Both the position numbers and the translations under genes were made by a program. Under the pieces are notes generated by a model that worked only from the letters and a program-made list of their open reading frames with translations, searched no databases and was not told the DNA's origin. From Microvirga brassicacearum (GTDB lineage Bacteria; Pseudomonadota; Alphaproteobacteria; Rhizobiales; Beijerinckiaceae): a stretch of DNA of 64,000 bases. Positions 62,866 to 64,000 of the stretch are shown piece after piece (within the stretch, counting starts at the first letter, position 1; each line of letters begins with the position of its first letter). Location of the stretch: positions 1 through 64,000 of the forward strand of contig NZ_VCMV01000077.1 in NCBI RefSeq assembly GCF_008757455.1, in the 5' to 3' direction.

Positions 62866-62936
62866 GATTATTTCTCAACTGAAATGGATGACACCGGACG
62901 GGGAGTTGAAGTCGCCGACGCCCCGCGGGTAGCACA

Positions 62937-64000
62937 TCAAGCTGCGTTGACGCCGGAGAGGAAGTCATGCACCTCATTGCCGAGGCCTGTTGAATGACGG
63001 GCGAGTTCCTGTGCGGCGGAAAGCACCTGCGACGCTGCCGTGCCAGTTTCGCCAGCGCCATGTCGCACGCCAACAATATTGGCCGTGACCTGCTCGGTTC
63101 CACGGGCCGCTTCCTGCACGTTGCGCGATATTTCTCGCGTCGCGACGCCCTGTTCCTCCATCGCTGCAGCAATCATCGTCGATATGCTCGACATGCTTGC
63201 AATCGTCGTCACGATGTTCTGAATCGCGCTGACGGCCTCCTGGGTCGCCTGCTGAATCGCCCCGATCTGGGAGGCGATCTCGTCCGTCGCCTTGCTAGTC
63301 TGGCTTGCCAGTTCCTTGACCTCGGACGCAACAACGGCGAATCCCTTCCCAGCCTCGCCCGCTCTGGCTGCTTCGATCGTGGCGTTGAGCGCGAGCAGGT
63401 TGGTCTGACTCGCGATGTTGTTGATCAGCTGGATGACAGTTCCAATCTTGTCCGCGGTTGCTGCGAGCGTCTGCACCGTCGCATCGGTGCGTCTCGCATC
63501 CTCCACCGCCTGACCGGCAATTCGCGAGGATTCCCCCACTTGGCTGGAAATCTCGCGAATCGAGATGGACAGCTCCTCGGTCGCAGCCGCCACGGTTTGA
63601 ACATTGGCCGAAGTCTGTTCAGCCGCGGAGGCGACCGACACGGTCCTGCTATTCGTTTGATCTGCGACATGCGTCATCGATTGAGCCGTCGCCTCCATCT
63701 CGGTGGCGGCCGACGACAAGGCGCCCGTCAAAGCGGATACGTTGGTCTCGAACTGCTTTGTCAAGCCGTCCAGCACGCGCGCCCGTCGCGTCGCGGCAGC
63801 AGCATCGGCCGCTATCGCTTCATCGCTCAGCTTCTTTTCAACCAGAGCATCCTTGAAGACCTGCACAACTCGCGCCATGACGCCGATCTCGTCGCGTCGA
63901 GACCTACCTTCAATCGAAGCTTTCAGATCACCACCTGCCAGAGATTGCATGTTCGCGACCAGCTTGTGAATCGGACGTGAAATGCTGCGTCCGAGGACGA
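62937..64000 (-). CDS. methyl-accepting chemotaxis protein (N-terminus outside window)
   Basis: The frame is open to the right edge, so the sensor part is missing; about 354 C-terminal residues are visible. They begin in a HAMP domain ([20 protein letters not shown]) and continue through the methylated helical bundle to the conserved hairpin tip ([20 protein letters not shown]), followed by [17 protein letters not shown]. An ATG at 63950 is internal. No CheR-binding pentapeptide is seen at the C-terminus, which ends FLSGVNAA. It is likely the first gene of the che cluster. Confidence 0.93.
   Translation of the reverse strand, partial: VLGRSISRPIHKLVANMQSLAGGDLKASIEGRSRRDEIGVMARVVQVFKDALVEKKLSDEAIAADAAAATRRARVLDGLTKQFETNVSALTGALSSAATEMEATAQSMTHVADQTNSRTVSVASAAEQTSANVQTVAAATEELSISIREISSQVGESSRIAGQAVEDARRTDATVQTLAATADKIGTVIQLINNIASQTNLLALNATIEAARAGEAGKGFAVVASEVKELASQTSKATDEIASQIGAIQQATQEAVSAIQNIVTTIASMSSISTMIAAAMEEQGVATREISRNVQEAARGTEQVTANIVGVRHGAGETGTAASQVLSAAQELARHSTGLGNEVHDFLSGVNAA

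Overview
The window is 64 kb of GC-rich chromosome from an alphaproteobacterium, most probably a member of the Hyphomicrobiales (Rhizobiales); I cannot fix the family. This rests on a HisRS with an unusual motif 2 loop beside hisZ-hisG, a CIRCE-controlled groESL, paired phasins, a PdhS-type cell-cycle kinase, an Omp31-type surface barrel, an SbmA/BacA-type ABC transporter, a possible Irr box and two families of dispersed palindromic repeats. Most of it is core genome. No tRNA, rRNA, CRISPR array, transposase or integrase was seen.

Layout. 1-6 kb: the end of a DUF3095 gene, ribF, a HAD-IIA hydrolase, a degenerate EAL protein and an omega-aminotransferase. 6-11 kb: hisS, a histone-like basic protein, hisZ-hisG and a META-domain protein. 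11-18.5 kb: a BacA-like ABC transporter, the metNIQ methionine importer, an orphan solute-binding protein and a flavoprotein with a cysteine cluster. 18.8-24.8 kb: two tandem RTX proteins downstream of groES-groL; each RTX gene carries a copy of the groL terminator and what may be a degenerate groL 3' end. 24.8-30 kb: an EamA exporter, an L,D-transpeptidase, an SMR pump, a DUF2076 protein, repeats and a long coiled-coil protein. 30-38 kb: glcDEF (glycolate oxidase) divergent from a cytochrome c, lutABC (L-lactate oxidation) and a DUF1089 protein. 38-39 kb: bfd-bfr iron storage. 39-49 kb: a Pat-type acyl-CoA synthetase/acetyltransferase, a PdhS-like kinase, two phasins, an outer-membrane barrel and a GGDEF protein. 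49-53 kb: a heparinase II/III-like protein and an unrecognised gene. 53-64 kb: a chemotaxis locus (MCP, cheA, cheW, cheY, cheZ, and a second cheA) interrupted by an AT-rich kilobase and a gene for a protein with five AT-hooks.

How the genes work together. GlcDEF and LutABC oxidise 2-hydroxy acids, and the small c-type cytochrome between them may take up electrons. Bfd and Bfr store and release iron, and an Irr-like box lies upstream of bfd. MetNIQ imports methionine. HisZ and HisG form the first enzyme of histidine synthesis. In the che locus the MCP feeds CheW and one or both CheA-REC hybrids, with CheY as output and CheZ as phosphatase; cheR and cheB are not in view and may lie past the right edge.

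Strongest candidates for something new: the groL-derived tails on the RTX tandem, the five-AT-hook protein next to an AT-rich island inside the chemotaxis locus, the duplicated CheA hybrids with a repeated linker motif, and dispersed palindromes whose ends supply stop codons. These are read by eye; no database search or alignment was run.
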